From Actinomycetota bacterium (lineage in GTDB: Bacteria > Actinomycetota > Actinomycetes > Streptosporangiales > Streptosporangiaceae): a stretch of DNA of 64,000 bases. Position 1 is the first letter of the stretch. Each line of letters begins with the position of its first letter. Below the pieces are notes generated by a model, which worked only from the letters and a program-made list of their open reading frames with translations, was not told where the DNA came from and searched no databases. A program made the translations under genes and the position numbers. The DNA is taken from the NCBI GenBank assembly GCA_003164955.1, contig PLRW01000321.1:1-64000 (forward strand), read 5' to 3'. Shown in pieces: positions 25,363 through 33,651 of the stretch.

Positions 25363-26253
25363 ATGACGCGCGTCGTTGTCGTCGGGGACCTTATGACAGA
25401 CGCCGTCGCCCACGCGCTTTACCCCCTGGCCCGTGGCAGCGACACGGCGGCGACCGTGTCCATGCACGGCGGCGGATCCGGTGCCAACATTGCGGCGTGG
25501 CTGGCCGTGGACGGTATCGACGTCGCGTTCGTCGGGCGGCGCGGAGCGGACATCGCCGGCCGCAACCGCGACATGGAACTGATGGGCTACGGCGTCGACG
25601 CGCGGCTGGTCATGGACCCCGAGCGGCCCACCGGTACGTGCGTGGTCATGATCACGCACAAGGGTGAGCACACGATGCTGTCGGACCCGGGCGCCAACGC
25701 CGCCCTCTCCCCCGACGACCTGCCACGTGATCTGTTCGCGCAGGGGAATCACATGCACGTCTCCGGGTACACGCTGCTCAGCGAGGGGGCGCGGCCGGCC
25801 GCGCTGGCCGCCATCCAGTACAGCGTGCACGCCGGCATGTCAGTGTCGGTCGACGCGGCCTCCGCCGCACCGCTCGAGCGCATCGGCGCCGAGCCGTTCC
25901 TCGAGCTGACCAACGGTGCCACGCTGCTGTTCGTGAACGAGGCGGAGGGGCGCGTGCTGACCGGCCGGGACGACGCCGAGCAGATGGCCCGGGTCCTCAC
26001 CGCCTGGTACCCGCAGGTGGTCGTGAAGATGGGCCCCGACGGGGCGCTGTTCTACGCCAATGGCCGGCCGCCGGTGCGGGTCCCCGCCCCGCCCATCGAC
26101 CGGATCATCGACGGGACAGGCGCGGGTGACGCGTTCTGCGGCGGGTTCCTGGGGCCCTGGCTGGAAAAGAAGCCGCCGGGTGAGGCGCTGGCCAGCGGCT
26201 GCCGCCTGGCCGCCCACGCGATGAGCCTGGTCGGCGCGAGACCGGTCTTGTAG
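25363..26253 (+). CDS. PfkB-family carbohydrate kinase
   Basis: A 296-aa ribokinase-type sugar kinase. The N-terminal substrate-side motif is GGGSGANIAAWLA (about residues 38-50), and the C-terminal ATP/anion-hole motif is DGTGAGDAFCGGFL with Asp as catalytic base. NEAEGRVLTG and VVKMGPDGALF are further family blocks. The ATG at 25363 follows GAGGTGAGAA. A 250-base gap separates it from the cobU-type gene, so it probably has its own promoter; the sugar is not predictable. Confidence 0.9.
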   Translation: MTRVVVVGDLMTDAVAHALYPLARGSDTAATVSMHGGGSGANIAAWLAVDGIDVAFVGRRGADIAGRNRDMELMGYGVDARLVMDPERPTGTCVVMITHKGEHTMLSDPGANAALSPDDLPRDLFAQGNHMHVSGYTLLSEGARPAALAAIQYSVHAGMSVSVDAASAAPLERIGAEPFLELTNGATLLFVNEAEGRVLTGRDDAEQMARVLTAWYPQVVVKMGPDGALFYANGRPPVRVPAPPIDRIIDGTGAGDAFCGGFLGPWLEKKPPGEALASGCRLAAHAMSLVGARPVL

Positions 26254-26307
26254 GAATGTCACGGGAGCCCGAAGCCTTGCGGGCACCCTCAGTTATAGGC
26301 TCGGCCG

Positions 26308-27081
26308 GTGGGTCAATTGCCGCTTGAGAACCATACGGCGCTGGTCACCGGGGCGTCGCGGGGCATCGGTGCCGCTACGGCCAGGGCTCTCGACCGGGCA
26401 GGCGCTCGTGTCGCGCTCGTCGCACGCAATCGTGAGGATCTCGCCAAGGTTGCTGCCGGTCTCGGGAGGAATCCGGTCGTCATCCCCGCAGACCTGCGCG
26501 AGCCCGGCGCCGCTGCGGACCTCGCCGCTAGCGCGCTGGGGGCTCTGGGTTCGGTAGACATTCTTGTGAACAATGCGGCAGCGGCGGCACGCCTGGCCAC
26601 GACCGACACCGACGCAGCGATCATCGATGAGATGCTGGCGGTCAACGTCCGTGCTCCGCTACTGCTGATCGCGGCCCTCATCCCCGCCATGACCGAGCGC
26701 CGCCGGGGCTCCATCATCAACCTGTCGTCAGTGTCCGGGCTCATCGGCACCCCGCGCCGTGCCGCGTACGCGGCTTCGAAAGGCGCGATCGACGCGGCCA
26801 CCCGTTCCCTGGCCATGGAGCTGGGCCCCATGGGGATCAGGGTCAACTCAGTAGCTCCAGGCGTCGTAGACACCGCGCTATGGGCCGGCAACAAGAAGGT
26901 CGATGGCGTCATCGAGGCCGTGGAGAACCTGACTCCGCTGCGCCGATGGGCCGAGCCCGACGACATCGCGGACGTGATCACATTCCTCGCCTCGGATGCC
27001 GCCAGGTTCATAACCGGTGACACGATTGCTGTCGATGGCGGCATGGCCCACGCCCTCGACCTCTACGGCGGCCCAGTCTGA
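26308..27081 (+). CDS. Short-chain dehydrogenase/reductase (SDR)
   Basis: A 257-aa classical SDR that oxidises or reduces alcohols/ketones with NAD(P). TGASRGIGAA (residues 14-23) binds the cofactor, NNAA the adenine, and the catalytic set is Ser in NLSSVSG plus YAASK. A C-terminal FITGDTIAVDGG block is standard. No Shine-Dalgarno sequence precedes GTG at 26308; a TATAGG box lies about nine bases upstream, suggesting a leaderless transcript. Its third-position codon use is less GC-extreme than that of neighbours, which may indicate transfer. Confidence 0.9.
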   Translation: MGQLPLENHTALVTGASRGIGAATARALDRAGARVALVARNREDLAKVAAGLGRNPVVIPADLREPGAAADLAASALGALGSVDILVNNAAAAARLATTDTDAAIIDEMLAVNVRAPLLLIAALIPAMTERRRGSIINLSSVSGLIGTPRRAAYAASKGAIDAATRSLAMELGPMGIRVNSVAPGVVDTALWAGNKKVDGVIEAVENLTPLRRWAEPDDIADVITFLASDAARFITGDTIAVDGGMAHALDLYGGPV

Positions 27082-27132
27082 CCGGGAACGTCGATGGCGG
27101 CTTCTCAGCTACCTGACCGGGCGTTCCGCTAC

Positions 27133-27158
27133 GAAACGCCGCAAGAAGTGGGCGTTTC
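27133..27158. promoter_or_regulatory. Inverted repeat upstream of topoisomerase A subunit
   Basis: GAAACGCC (27133-27140) and GGCGTTTC (27151-27158) are perfect 8-base arms with a 10-base spacer, ending 20 bases before the proposed start. It could be an operator or a leader hairpin, perhaps sensing supercoiling-dependent transcription. Confidence 0.35.
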
Positions 27159-27178
27159 AGGTCGAGCTGGACGGCACA

Positions 27179-29746
27179 ATGGCGGACATGGCCCGACGCA
27201 TCGCACCGCCGCCCCCGCCGCCGGATTTCGAAGAGAACATCGTCGACATCGACGTCGCCGAGGAAATGCGGGGCAGTTTCCTCGAGTACGCCTACTCGGT
27301 CATCTACCAGCGGGCCCTGCCGGACGCCCGGGACGGGCTGAAGCCGGTCCAGCGCCGGATCCTGTACCAGATGAACGAGATGGGGCTGCGGCCCGACCGC
27401 GGGCACGTCAAGTGCGCCCGCGTCGTCGGCGAGGTCATGGGCCGGCTGCACCCGCACGGCGACACCGCCATCTACGACGCCCTGGTCCGGCTGGGCCAGC
27501 CGTGGGTGATGCGGCTGCCGCTGGTGGACCCGCACGGCAACTTCGGCTCGCTCGGCGGCGAGGACCCCGCCGCCGCGATGCGGTACACCGAAGCCCGGCT
27601 GACCGCCGCGGCGATGGAGATGGTCGCCTCGATCGACGAGGACACCGTCGACTTCCGGCCGAACTACGACGGCCAGGAGACCGAGCCCGAGGTACTGCCC
27701 TCCGCGCTACCCAACCTGCTGGTCAACGGGGCTTCCGGCATCGCGGTGGGGATGGCGACCAACATGGCGCCGCACAACCTCGGTGAGGTCATCGCCGCGG
27801 CGCGGCACCTGATCAAGCATCCGGACGCGACCCTCGAGGCGCTGATGCGTTTCGTGCCCGGGCCCGACCTGCCGACCGGCGGCAAGATCGTCGGCCTGTC
27901 GGGAGTCAGGGAGGCGTACGAGACCGGGCGCGGCATCTTCCGTACCCGGGCCACCTGCCGGATCGAGCAGATCACCCCGCGGCGGGCCGGGATCGTGGTC
28001 ACCGAGCTGCCGTACGGCGTCGGGCCGGAGAAGGTCATCGCGCGGATCAAGGACCTGGTGCAGTCCAAGAAGCTGACCGGGATCACCGACGTGAAGGACC
28101 TCACCGACCGGCACCGTGGCCTGCAGCTCGTCATCGAGATCCGCAGCGGCTTCCACCCCGAGGCGGTGCTGACCGAGCTGTACCGGCTGACGCCGATGGA
28201 AGAGACGTTCGGCATCAACAACGTCGCGCTGGTCGACGGGCAGCCGCGGGTGCTGGGCCTGCGCGAACTGCTCAGCATCTACGTCGACCACCGCATCGAG
28301 GTGGTCCGGCGGCGGAGCGAGTTCCGGCGGCGCAAGCGCGAGGACCGGCTGCACCTCGTCGACGGCCTGATGATCGCCCTGCTCGACATCGACGAGGTCA
28401 TCGGCGTCATCCGCTCCAGTGACGACTCCGCGGCGGCCAAGCAGCGGCTGATCGCGGTCTTCGACCTGTCCGACATCCAGGCGCAGTACATCCTGGACAC
28501 CCCGCTGCGGCGGCTGACCCGGTTCGACCGGCTCGAGCTGGAGCGGGAGCGGGACACGCTGCGGAGCGAGATCGCCGCGCTGACCGAGATCCTCTCCGCC
28601 GAAGATCGGCTTCGTTCGGTCGTCTCTGCGGAGCTGGCCGACATCGCCAAGCGGTTCGGCACGCCGCGGCGGACCGTGCTGCTGGAAGGCAACGGGGCGG
28701 CGCTGACCGCGGCGGTGCCGTTGGAGGTGGCGGACGATCCCTGCACGGTGCTGCTGTCCGCGACCGGCCTGCTGGCCCGGACTGCACCCGGTGGCGGGGA
28801 TGCGGATACGGACGGGGGTGGCGGCTCCGGGGGGCGCGCCGCGCACGACGTGATCGTGTCCAGTGCGCCATCCACGGTCCGCGGAACGGTCGGCGCGGTG
28901 ACGTCGGCGGGGCGGATGATCAAGCTCAGCGTGCTGGAGTTCCCGGCCCTGCCGCCAAGCGCCCAGTTTCCCGGGCTCTCCGGTGGCACCCCGGTCGGGG
29001 AGTTCCTGTCGCTGGAGCCTGGCGAGACGGTGGTGGCGCTCGCGTCGCTCGATACCCCCATGGCCGGGCTGGCCCTCGGCACCACGTCGGGCATCGTGAA
29101 GCGCGTATTGCCGGACTATCCGCAGGCCCGGGACGAGTTCGAGGTGATCGGGCTGAAGGAGGGCGACCGGGTCGCCGGGGCGGTGCAGCTTTCCAGCGAG
29201 TCCCAGGATCTCGTCTTCGTCAGCAGCGACGGCCAGTTGCTGCGCTTCCCGGCCTCGGTGGTCCGGCCGCAGGGCCGTTCGGCCGGGGGGATGGCCGGGA
29301 TCCGGCTGTCGCCGCCCGCCTCGGTCGTCTGGTTCGGTGCGGTTGACCCGGAAGGTTCTGGGTCCTCTGGGGCTTCTGGGTCCTCTGGGGCGGTGGTCGT
29401 CACGGTGGCCGGAAGTGCGGGCGCGCTGCCGGGGACGGCGGCCGGAAGCGTGAAGGTCAGCCCGTACGCCGAATTCCCGCCGAAGGGCCGGGCGACCGGG
29501 GGCGTCCGGTGCCATCGGTTCCTCAAGGGCGAGGACGCGCTGATCCTGGCCTGGGCCGGACCTGCGCCCGCGCTCGGGGCGACGGAGGCGGGCGGGCCCG
29601 TGGATCTGCCCGGGGCGTTCGGGCGCCGGGACGGCTCCGGGATCGGCCTGAGTCAGCCCCTGGCCATCGTCGGCGGCGGTCCTCCCCCAGCCACCCCAGG
29701 GGCCTCATCCGCCCCGCCGGCCAACCCGGCTACGCCGCCCGCCTAA
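27179..29746 (+). CDS. parC: DNA topoisomerase type IIA, A subunit (ParC/GyrA-like)
   Basis: The 855-aa subunit cuts and rejoins [22 protein letters not shown] begins the winged-helix core, [17 protein letters not shown] carries the quinolone-target region, and [10 protein letters not shown] holds the catalytic tyrosine. A beta-pinwheel C-terminal domain follows, with low-complexity inserts (Gly-rich about residue 540; [11 protein letters not shown] about 720). It is the partner of the B subunit encoded at 33652-35823. A ParC/ParE-type decatenating enzyme distinct from gyrase is likely, as in other actinomycetes that carry such a second pair near the principal sigma factor gene. The ATG has only a weak ribosome site. 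Confidence 0.9.
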   Translation: MADMARRIAPPPPPPDFEENIVDIDVAEEMRGSFLEYAYSVIYQRALPDARDGLKPVQRRILYQMNEMGLRPDRGHVKCARVVGEVMGRLHPHGDTAIYDALVRLGQPWVMRLPLVDPHGNFGSLGGEDPAAAMRYTEARLTAAAMEMVASIDEDTVDFRPNYDGQETEPEVLPSALPNLLVNGASGIAVGMATNMAPHNLGEVIAAARHLIKHPDATLEALMRFVPGPDLPTGGKIVGLSGVREAYETGRGIFRTRATCRIEQITPRRAGIVVTELPYGVGPEKVIARIKDLVQSKKLTGITDVKDLTDRHRGLQLVIEIRSGFHPEAVLTELYRLTPMEETFGINNVALVDGQPRVLGLRELLSIYVDHRIEVVRRRSEFRRRKREDRLHLVDGLMIALLDIDEVIGVIRSSDDSAAAKQRLIAVFDLSDIQAQYILDTPLRRLTRFDRLELERERDTLRSEIAALTEILSAEDRLRSVVSAELADIAKRFGTPRRTVLLEGNGAALTAAVPLEVADDPCTVLLSATGLLARTAPGGGDADTDGGGGSGGRAAHDVIVSSAPSTVRGTVGAVTSAGRMIKLSVLEFPALPPSAQFPGLSGGTPVGEFLSLEPGETVVALASLDTPMAGLALGTTSGIVKRVLPDYPQARDEFEVIGLKEGDRVAGAVQLSSESQDLVFVSSDGQLLRFPASVVRPQGRSAGGMAGIRLSPPASVVWFGAVDPEGSGSSGASGSSGAVVVTVAGSAGALPGTAAGSVKVSPYAEFPPKGRATGGVRCHRFLKGEDALILAWAGPAPALGATEAGGPVDLPGAFGRRDGSGIGLSQPLAIVGGGPPPATPGASSAPPANPATPPA

Positions 29747-29810
29747 CGCAGGGAGCATTCCCAGCCGGATTTCCGCATGTGTGACGACGAGTACTTGTGC
29801 CTGGGCGGCC

Positions 29811-30554
29811 TTAGGCCAGGCGGCGTTCGGTGGCCCAGCGGGTGAGCTGGTGACGGGTGGAGAGCTGGAGCTTGCGCAGGACGGAGGAGACGTGATGCTC
29901 CACGGTCTTGACGGAGATGTACAGCTCCCGGGCGATCTCCTTGTAGGTGTAGCCCCGGGCGATCAGCCGGAGGACCTCACGCTCACGCGGCGTTAGCTGG
30001 TCGAACTCCGGGTCGAAGGACGGCTGGTCCTGCCCGGCCGAGGGCATCGTGGCGAAGGCGTCCAGGACGAACCCGGCCAGCATCGGGGAGAACACCGTGT
30101 CGCCGGCCGCGACCCGGCGTACCGCGTCGACCAGTTCGGCGGTGGAGATCGTCTTCGTCACATACCCGCGTGCGCCCGCCCGGATGACGGCGATGACGTC
30201 CTCGGGAGCGTCCGAGGCCGACAGGGCGAGGAAACGGACCTGGGGGTGGGCGGCCTTCACCGAGCTGACCACGATCTGGCCGCCGCCGCTGGGCAGGTGC
30301 ACATCGAGCAGGACGACATCCGGGAGGCACGCCGTGATCCCGGTAATCGCGGGCCCGACATCGTCCGCCTCGCCCACGACCACGACCTGGTCGCCGAGCT
30401 CGGCGCGCACTCCCGCCCGGAACAGGCCATGATCATCGACGATGAACACCCGCAAGTCGGCACCGGATGAGGCAGGAGAGGCGGCAGAGGCTGGAAGAGC
30501 GGCGGGGGCAGGACGGCCGGCTTTGCGAGGATCGGGAGGGGTGGGCGCGGTCAT
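29811..30554 (-). CDS. LuxR/NarL-type response regulator
   Basis: A 247-aa two-component regulator. After a 33-residue Ala/Pro-rich extension the receiver domain shows FIVDDHGLFR, the phosphorylated aspartate Asp84 in VVLLDVHLP, and the lysine in GYVTKTIS. The C-terminal LuxR HTH is LTPREREVLRLIARGYTYKE then IARELYISVKTVEHHVSSVL. Its start overlaps the stop of the kinase gene as ATGA, so the two are translated together and form a cognate pair. Confidence 0.93.
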   Translation of the reverse strand: MTAPTPPDPRKAGRPAPAALPASAASPASSGADLRVFIVDDHGLFRAGVRAELGDQVVVVGEADDVGPAITGITACLPDVVLLDVHLPSGGGQIVVSSVKAAHPQVRFLALSASDAPEDVIAVIRAGARGYVTKTISTAELVDAVRRVAAGDTVFSPMLAGFVLDAFATMPSAGQDQPSFDPEFDQLTPREREVLRLIARGYTYKEIARELYISVKTVEHHVSSVLRKLQLSTRHQLTRWATERRLA

Positions 30555-31894
30555 GCCCGGCTCGGCTGACGCGGGCCGGCGACGCGCGGTATCCGGAGGG
30601 AGATTTCCGTGCCGTTCCCGACGACGCTGCGGACGGTCACCGAGCCGCCCCGCCGGCGCATCCTGGCGCGGATGGACTCGGCCAGCCCTTTCCGGTCAAC
30701 GGGCACCGCTTCGGGGTCGAAGCCGCAGCCCCGGTCCCGGACGAACACCGAAACTTCGGTCGGCTCGACCTCAGCGAAAAGCGAAATCACGTCCGCGCCG
30801 GACCATTTCGCCGCGTTGACCGTCGCCTCGCGCGCCGCCGCCAGCAAGGCGTCCAGCTGATCGTCAAGCCCGCAGTCCCCCACCGTGACGGCTTCGACGG
30901 CCACCCCGTGCAGTGCCTCCACCTCCTGCTGGATCAGCCGTACGCCCGCCGCCAGGGTGGTGCCCTGACCGCGCACCCCGCCCGGCGCGCTCCCGCCGAA
31001 CAGCCACGAGCGCAGCTCGCGCTCCTGGCCCCGGGCGAGCTTGACGACCTGCGCGGGCTGGTCCGCGTTGCGCTGGATCAAGGCGAGTGTCTGCAGCACC
31101 GAGTCGTGAACCCGGGCCGCCATGTCGGCCCGCTCCTCGGCCCGCGCGCGGGCCTGCCGCTCGGCGACGAGATCCAGGGCGATCCGCAGCCACCAGGGTC
31201 CCAGGATCACCACGATCGCCGCGACGACCAGAATGAGGCCGCCCAGCGGGAGCAGCAGTTCGGCGCCATCATGGCCGACCAGCAGGATGGCCAGGCCGCC
31301 GGCCAGCAGCACGGCCGCGGCCGACGCGCGCAGCACGGTCGCCGTCCGCTTGCCCGGCCGGGGCCGCCCCAGCAGCGGCTCCGCCAGCCGCCGTAGCATG
31401 ATCTGCTCGTCCGCGGAAGCGTTCCTCCAGATCAGCGCCACTCCGGCGACACCGATGACCAGTGGCCAGGCCAGGTTGCCCAGCCAGCCGGCGCCGAGCA
31501 CGGAGACAATGACGAGCAAGATGACCAGCAGTGACCCGAGACCCGCGGCCAGTGCCAGACCGCGCCCGTCGGTCAGCGCCTTGATCGCAATGCTGCCGTC
31601 CTCGCCCTCCATCGGCACGAGCAGCCAGGCGACGACGTAGATCGCCACGCCCACGCTCAGCAGGGTGGCCAGCACAAAAAGCAGCCGGATGACCATGACG
31701 TCCCGGCCCGTTCGGGCGGCTAGTCCGGCCGCTACCCCGCCAACCAGGCGATCCTGGCGCGCCCGCCGCAACGGCCCGCTGCCCGCGGGGCCGTGGGCCC
31801 ACAGCGTGGCCGCACGGCGCCAGGCGAGCCGGTGGCCCGGCCTGACACCGGGGCCGGCGTCGGGGCCGGGCGAGCCGGCTGGTGGTATGTCCAC
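30551..31894 (-). CDS. PspC-domain sensor histidine kinase (HisKA_3 type)
   Basis: A 447-aa membrane kinase. Residues about 40-100 form a PspC domain (RLVGGVAAGLAARTG, then YVVAWLLVPMEG); four more membrane spans follow to about residue 225. The dimerisation/phosphoacceptor helix is MAARVHDSVLQTLALIQ with His about 263, and the ATPase part has AAREATVNAAKWSGAD and VRDRGCGFDPEAV. PspC-linked kinases are thought to sense envelope stress. The partner regulator overlaps at the 3' end, and a small PspC protein gene (32025) is divergent. Confidence 0.92.
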   Translation of the reverse strand: MDIPPAGSPGPDAGPGVRPGHRLAWRRAATLWAHGPAGSGPLRRARQDRLVGGVAAGLAARTGRDVMVIRLLFVLATLLSVGVAIYVVAWLLVPMEGEDGSIAIKALTDGRGLALAAGLGSLLVILLVIVSVLGAGWLGNLAWPLVIGVAGVALIWRNASADEQIMLRRLAEPLLGRPRPGKRTATVLRASAAAVLLAGGLAILLVGHDGAELLLPLGGLILVVAAIVVILGPWWLRIALDLVAERQARARAEERADMAARVHDSVLQTLALIQRNADQPAQVVKLARGQERELRSWLFGGSAPGGVRGQGTTLAAGVRLIQQEVEALHGVAVEAVTVGDCGLDDQLDALLAAAREATVNAAKWSGADVISLFAEVEPTEVSVFVRDRGCGFDPEAVPVDRKGLAESIRARMRRRGGSVTVRSVVGNGTEISLRIPRVAGPRQPSRA

Positions 31895-32024
31895 CCGTCC
31901 ATCATGGCGCGGTCAGCCCTCCGCCGACTATGGGGGCGATCCCCCATCCGGCCCGCGCATGATGGGGGACCGATGGCGGGTCTTCCCAATACCCCGCGCG
32001 GCTTCGCGGCAGCAAGCTGGAGGC

Positions 32025-32336
32025 ATGGATACCACCACCACCCACCCGCAGGACAGCGACCGGGGCGCCGCGGGCCAGGAAGCACACACATCCACCCGGT
32101 CAATACCGCTGTTCCGGCCGTTCGAGGACCGGATGCTGGCCGGAGTCGCCGCCGGCATCGCCCGCTACCTTCGCGCCGACGTGACCGTCGTCCGGATCAT
32201 CCTGGCCGTGCTCACGGTGATGGGCGGCGCCGGGGTGCCCATCTACCTGGCCGGCTGGCTGCTGATTCCCGATGAGGGCGCCACGCAGTCGATCGCCAGC
32301 GAGCTCATCCAGTCCTTCTCCGCACGCTCGCGCTGA
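32025..32336 (+). CDS. PspC-domain membrane protein
   Basis: A 103-aa protein with one PspC domain (about residues 30-90): FEDRMLAGVAAGIARYLRAD followed by the hydrophobic IILAVLTVMGGAGVPIYLAGW. It is divergent from the PspC-type kinase operon, so it may be controlled by, or modulate, that system. The DUF1707 gene starts 17 bases downstream and is probably in the same transcript. The ATG follows GGAGG closely. Confidence 0.85.
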   Translation: MDTTTTHPQDSDRGAAGQEAHTSTRSIPLFRPFEDRMLAGVAAGIARYLRADVTVVRIILAVLTVMGGAGVPIYLAGWLLIPDEGATQSIASELIQSFSARSR

Positions 32337-32353
32337 CGATGGAGGCCACCGAT

Positions 32354-32785
32354 ATGTCGCAGGCTCGCACCCCGGCCTGGCTCCTGACCGTAGGCCGCCG
32401 CCGCTCCGGCTACGCCGATCTGCGGGTCTCGGACGCCGAGCGCACCGAGGTCGCGGACCTGCTGGCCCAGCACTACGGGGACGGGCGGCTGGACCAGGCC
32501 GAGTTCGACCAGCGCCTCGATCAGGCGATGCACGCCAGGACCTACCGCGACCTGAGCGGGCTGTTCGACGACCTGCCCGCCACGGAGGGCCCCGGCCGGA
32601 CCGAGGTGACGGAAGGCCCTCGCCCGCGGCCCCGGATCCACCGCGGCCTGCTGCTGATCCTGGCCATCACGGTCGCGTTCTTCGTCGGGCACGCCCTGAT
32701 GTGGTCCCTCGGCCCCTGGCCGTGGATCGGCCTGCTCTGCCTCATCGTCCTCCTGCTCAGCCGGAGCCTGAAACGCACTCCCTGA
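32354..32785 (+). CDS. DUF1707 domain membrane protein
   Basis: About 143 aa. The N-terminal DUF1707 domain is clear: DLRVSDAERTEVADLLAQHY followed by GRLDQAEFDQRLDQAMHART. The C-terminal part has two hydrophobic stretches (LLLILAITVAFFVGHALMW and GLLCLIVLLL). DUF1707 is found at the start of many small actinobacterial membrane proteins. ATG at 32354 is preferred over that at 32339 because GGAGG lies eight bases in front of it. It likely forms an operon with the PspC gene. Confidence 0.85.
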   Translation: MSQARTPAWLLTVGRRRSGYADLRVSDAERTEVADLLAQHYGDGRLDQAEFDQRLDQAMHARTYRDLSGLFDDLPATEGPGRTEVTEGPRPRPRIHRGLLLILAITVAFFVGHALMWSLGPWPWIGLLCLIVLLLSRSLKRTP

Positions 32786-32805
32786 CCAGGGGCATCGCAG
32801 CCGCA

Positions 32806-32973
32806 TCAGCCGTCCGGGGGAATCCCCGCCGGATCAGGTGCCGGGCTCAGGTACGCGGTGAACGAGGGAACCGCAAGACGGACGAGACCGGCGGCGCCGA
32901 TACAGAGGACGCCGCCGTAGAGGGCGAACGCGACGAGCGGCGCCAGGTCCATCCGGAGCCAGGGCCGGCTCAT
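32806..32973 (-). CDS. Small single-span membrane protein (55 aa)
   Basis: A short open frame not resembling any family I know. It begins with MSRPWLRMDLAPLVAFALYG, continues with a hydrophobic segment to about residue 35 (GGVLCIGAAGLVRLAV), and ends in a Pro-rich hydrophilic tail. GTGAG lies about six bases before the ATG. The third-position GC bias fits coding sequence. It ends 20 bases from the end of the convergent DUF1707 gene. It may be part of an envelope function with its neighbours; that is inference. Confidence 0.5.
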   Translation of the reverse strand: MSRPWLRMDLAPLVAFALYGGVLCIGAAGLVRLAVPSFTAYLSPAPDPAGIPPDG

Positions 32974-33171
32974 TGATCGCTCACCGCCGGGGACGGTACC
33001 AGCCGGGCGTTCCAGGGGCGATGGGTTATCGGCTCTGGAGGAGCGCAGGGCAGACGGGAGCGAGAGCTGAGAGGGCTCTGAGAGCGGAGCAGGGGGTTAC
33101 GGCCAGGCACGTTGCTGATTCTTCATCTCACAGAGGGCCGAATGGCGGCTCACTGGGGAAGGGAGGCACTT

Positions 33172-33444
33172 ATGCCGTCCGCAAGGGGCGTACTGCTCCG
33201 TCGCGCCGTTATCACCGCCGTCCTCGCCGGAGGAATGGGGGCGGGCGCGGCCACGGTGGCCATCGCGGCCACGCACAGCAGTCCGTCGACGTCGGCGTCT
33301 ACGACGGCCGCCACACCGTCTACGTCGCCGTCATCCAAGCCGACGACAAAGCCGACGCACAACTGCCCGAACATGGGCGGGAAGTCGCACGGGACCCCGG
33401 GCACGCAGGGGTCCGCCGCGCTGCCCGCTCAGCCGAACGGGTAG
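33172..33444 (+). CDS. Small secreted protein with Ser/Thr/Pro-rich tail
   Basis: A 90-aa protein with a basic start and a signal-peptide-like hydrophobic segment (RRAVITAVLAGGMGAGAATV, residues 10-29) and an Ala-rich cleavage region AIAATHS. The mature part is rich in Ser, Thr and Pro, then HNCPNMGGKSHG near the end with one cysteine. ATG at 33172 is preferred because GGGAGG is six bases upstream. I recognise no family. The composition suggests an exported or wall-associated protein. Confidence 0.6.
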   Translation: MPSARGVLLRRAVITAVLAGGMGAGAATVAIAATHSSPSTSASTTAATPSTSPSSKPTTKPTHNCPNMGGKSHGTPGTQGSAALPAQPNG

Positions 33445-33651
33445 CTGAGACGCCGCTGGTCCGTCGGCACGGAACGGTTGCCGACCCGCCGCGGGCCGAC
33501 CGGGATGCTCCCGCCCGGCCGGCCCGCGGCCCAAGCGCCGGAGGGGTCAGCCGCGGGCCAGGTGGCCCTGAGGGGCGCGTAGCTCGCGGGGTGCCGGGGG
33601 AACGTGGGACTTGGGCTCGGGGGCGGGGCAGGTACCCGGGGGCGGGGCGGG

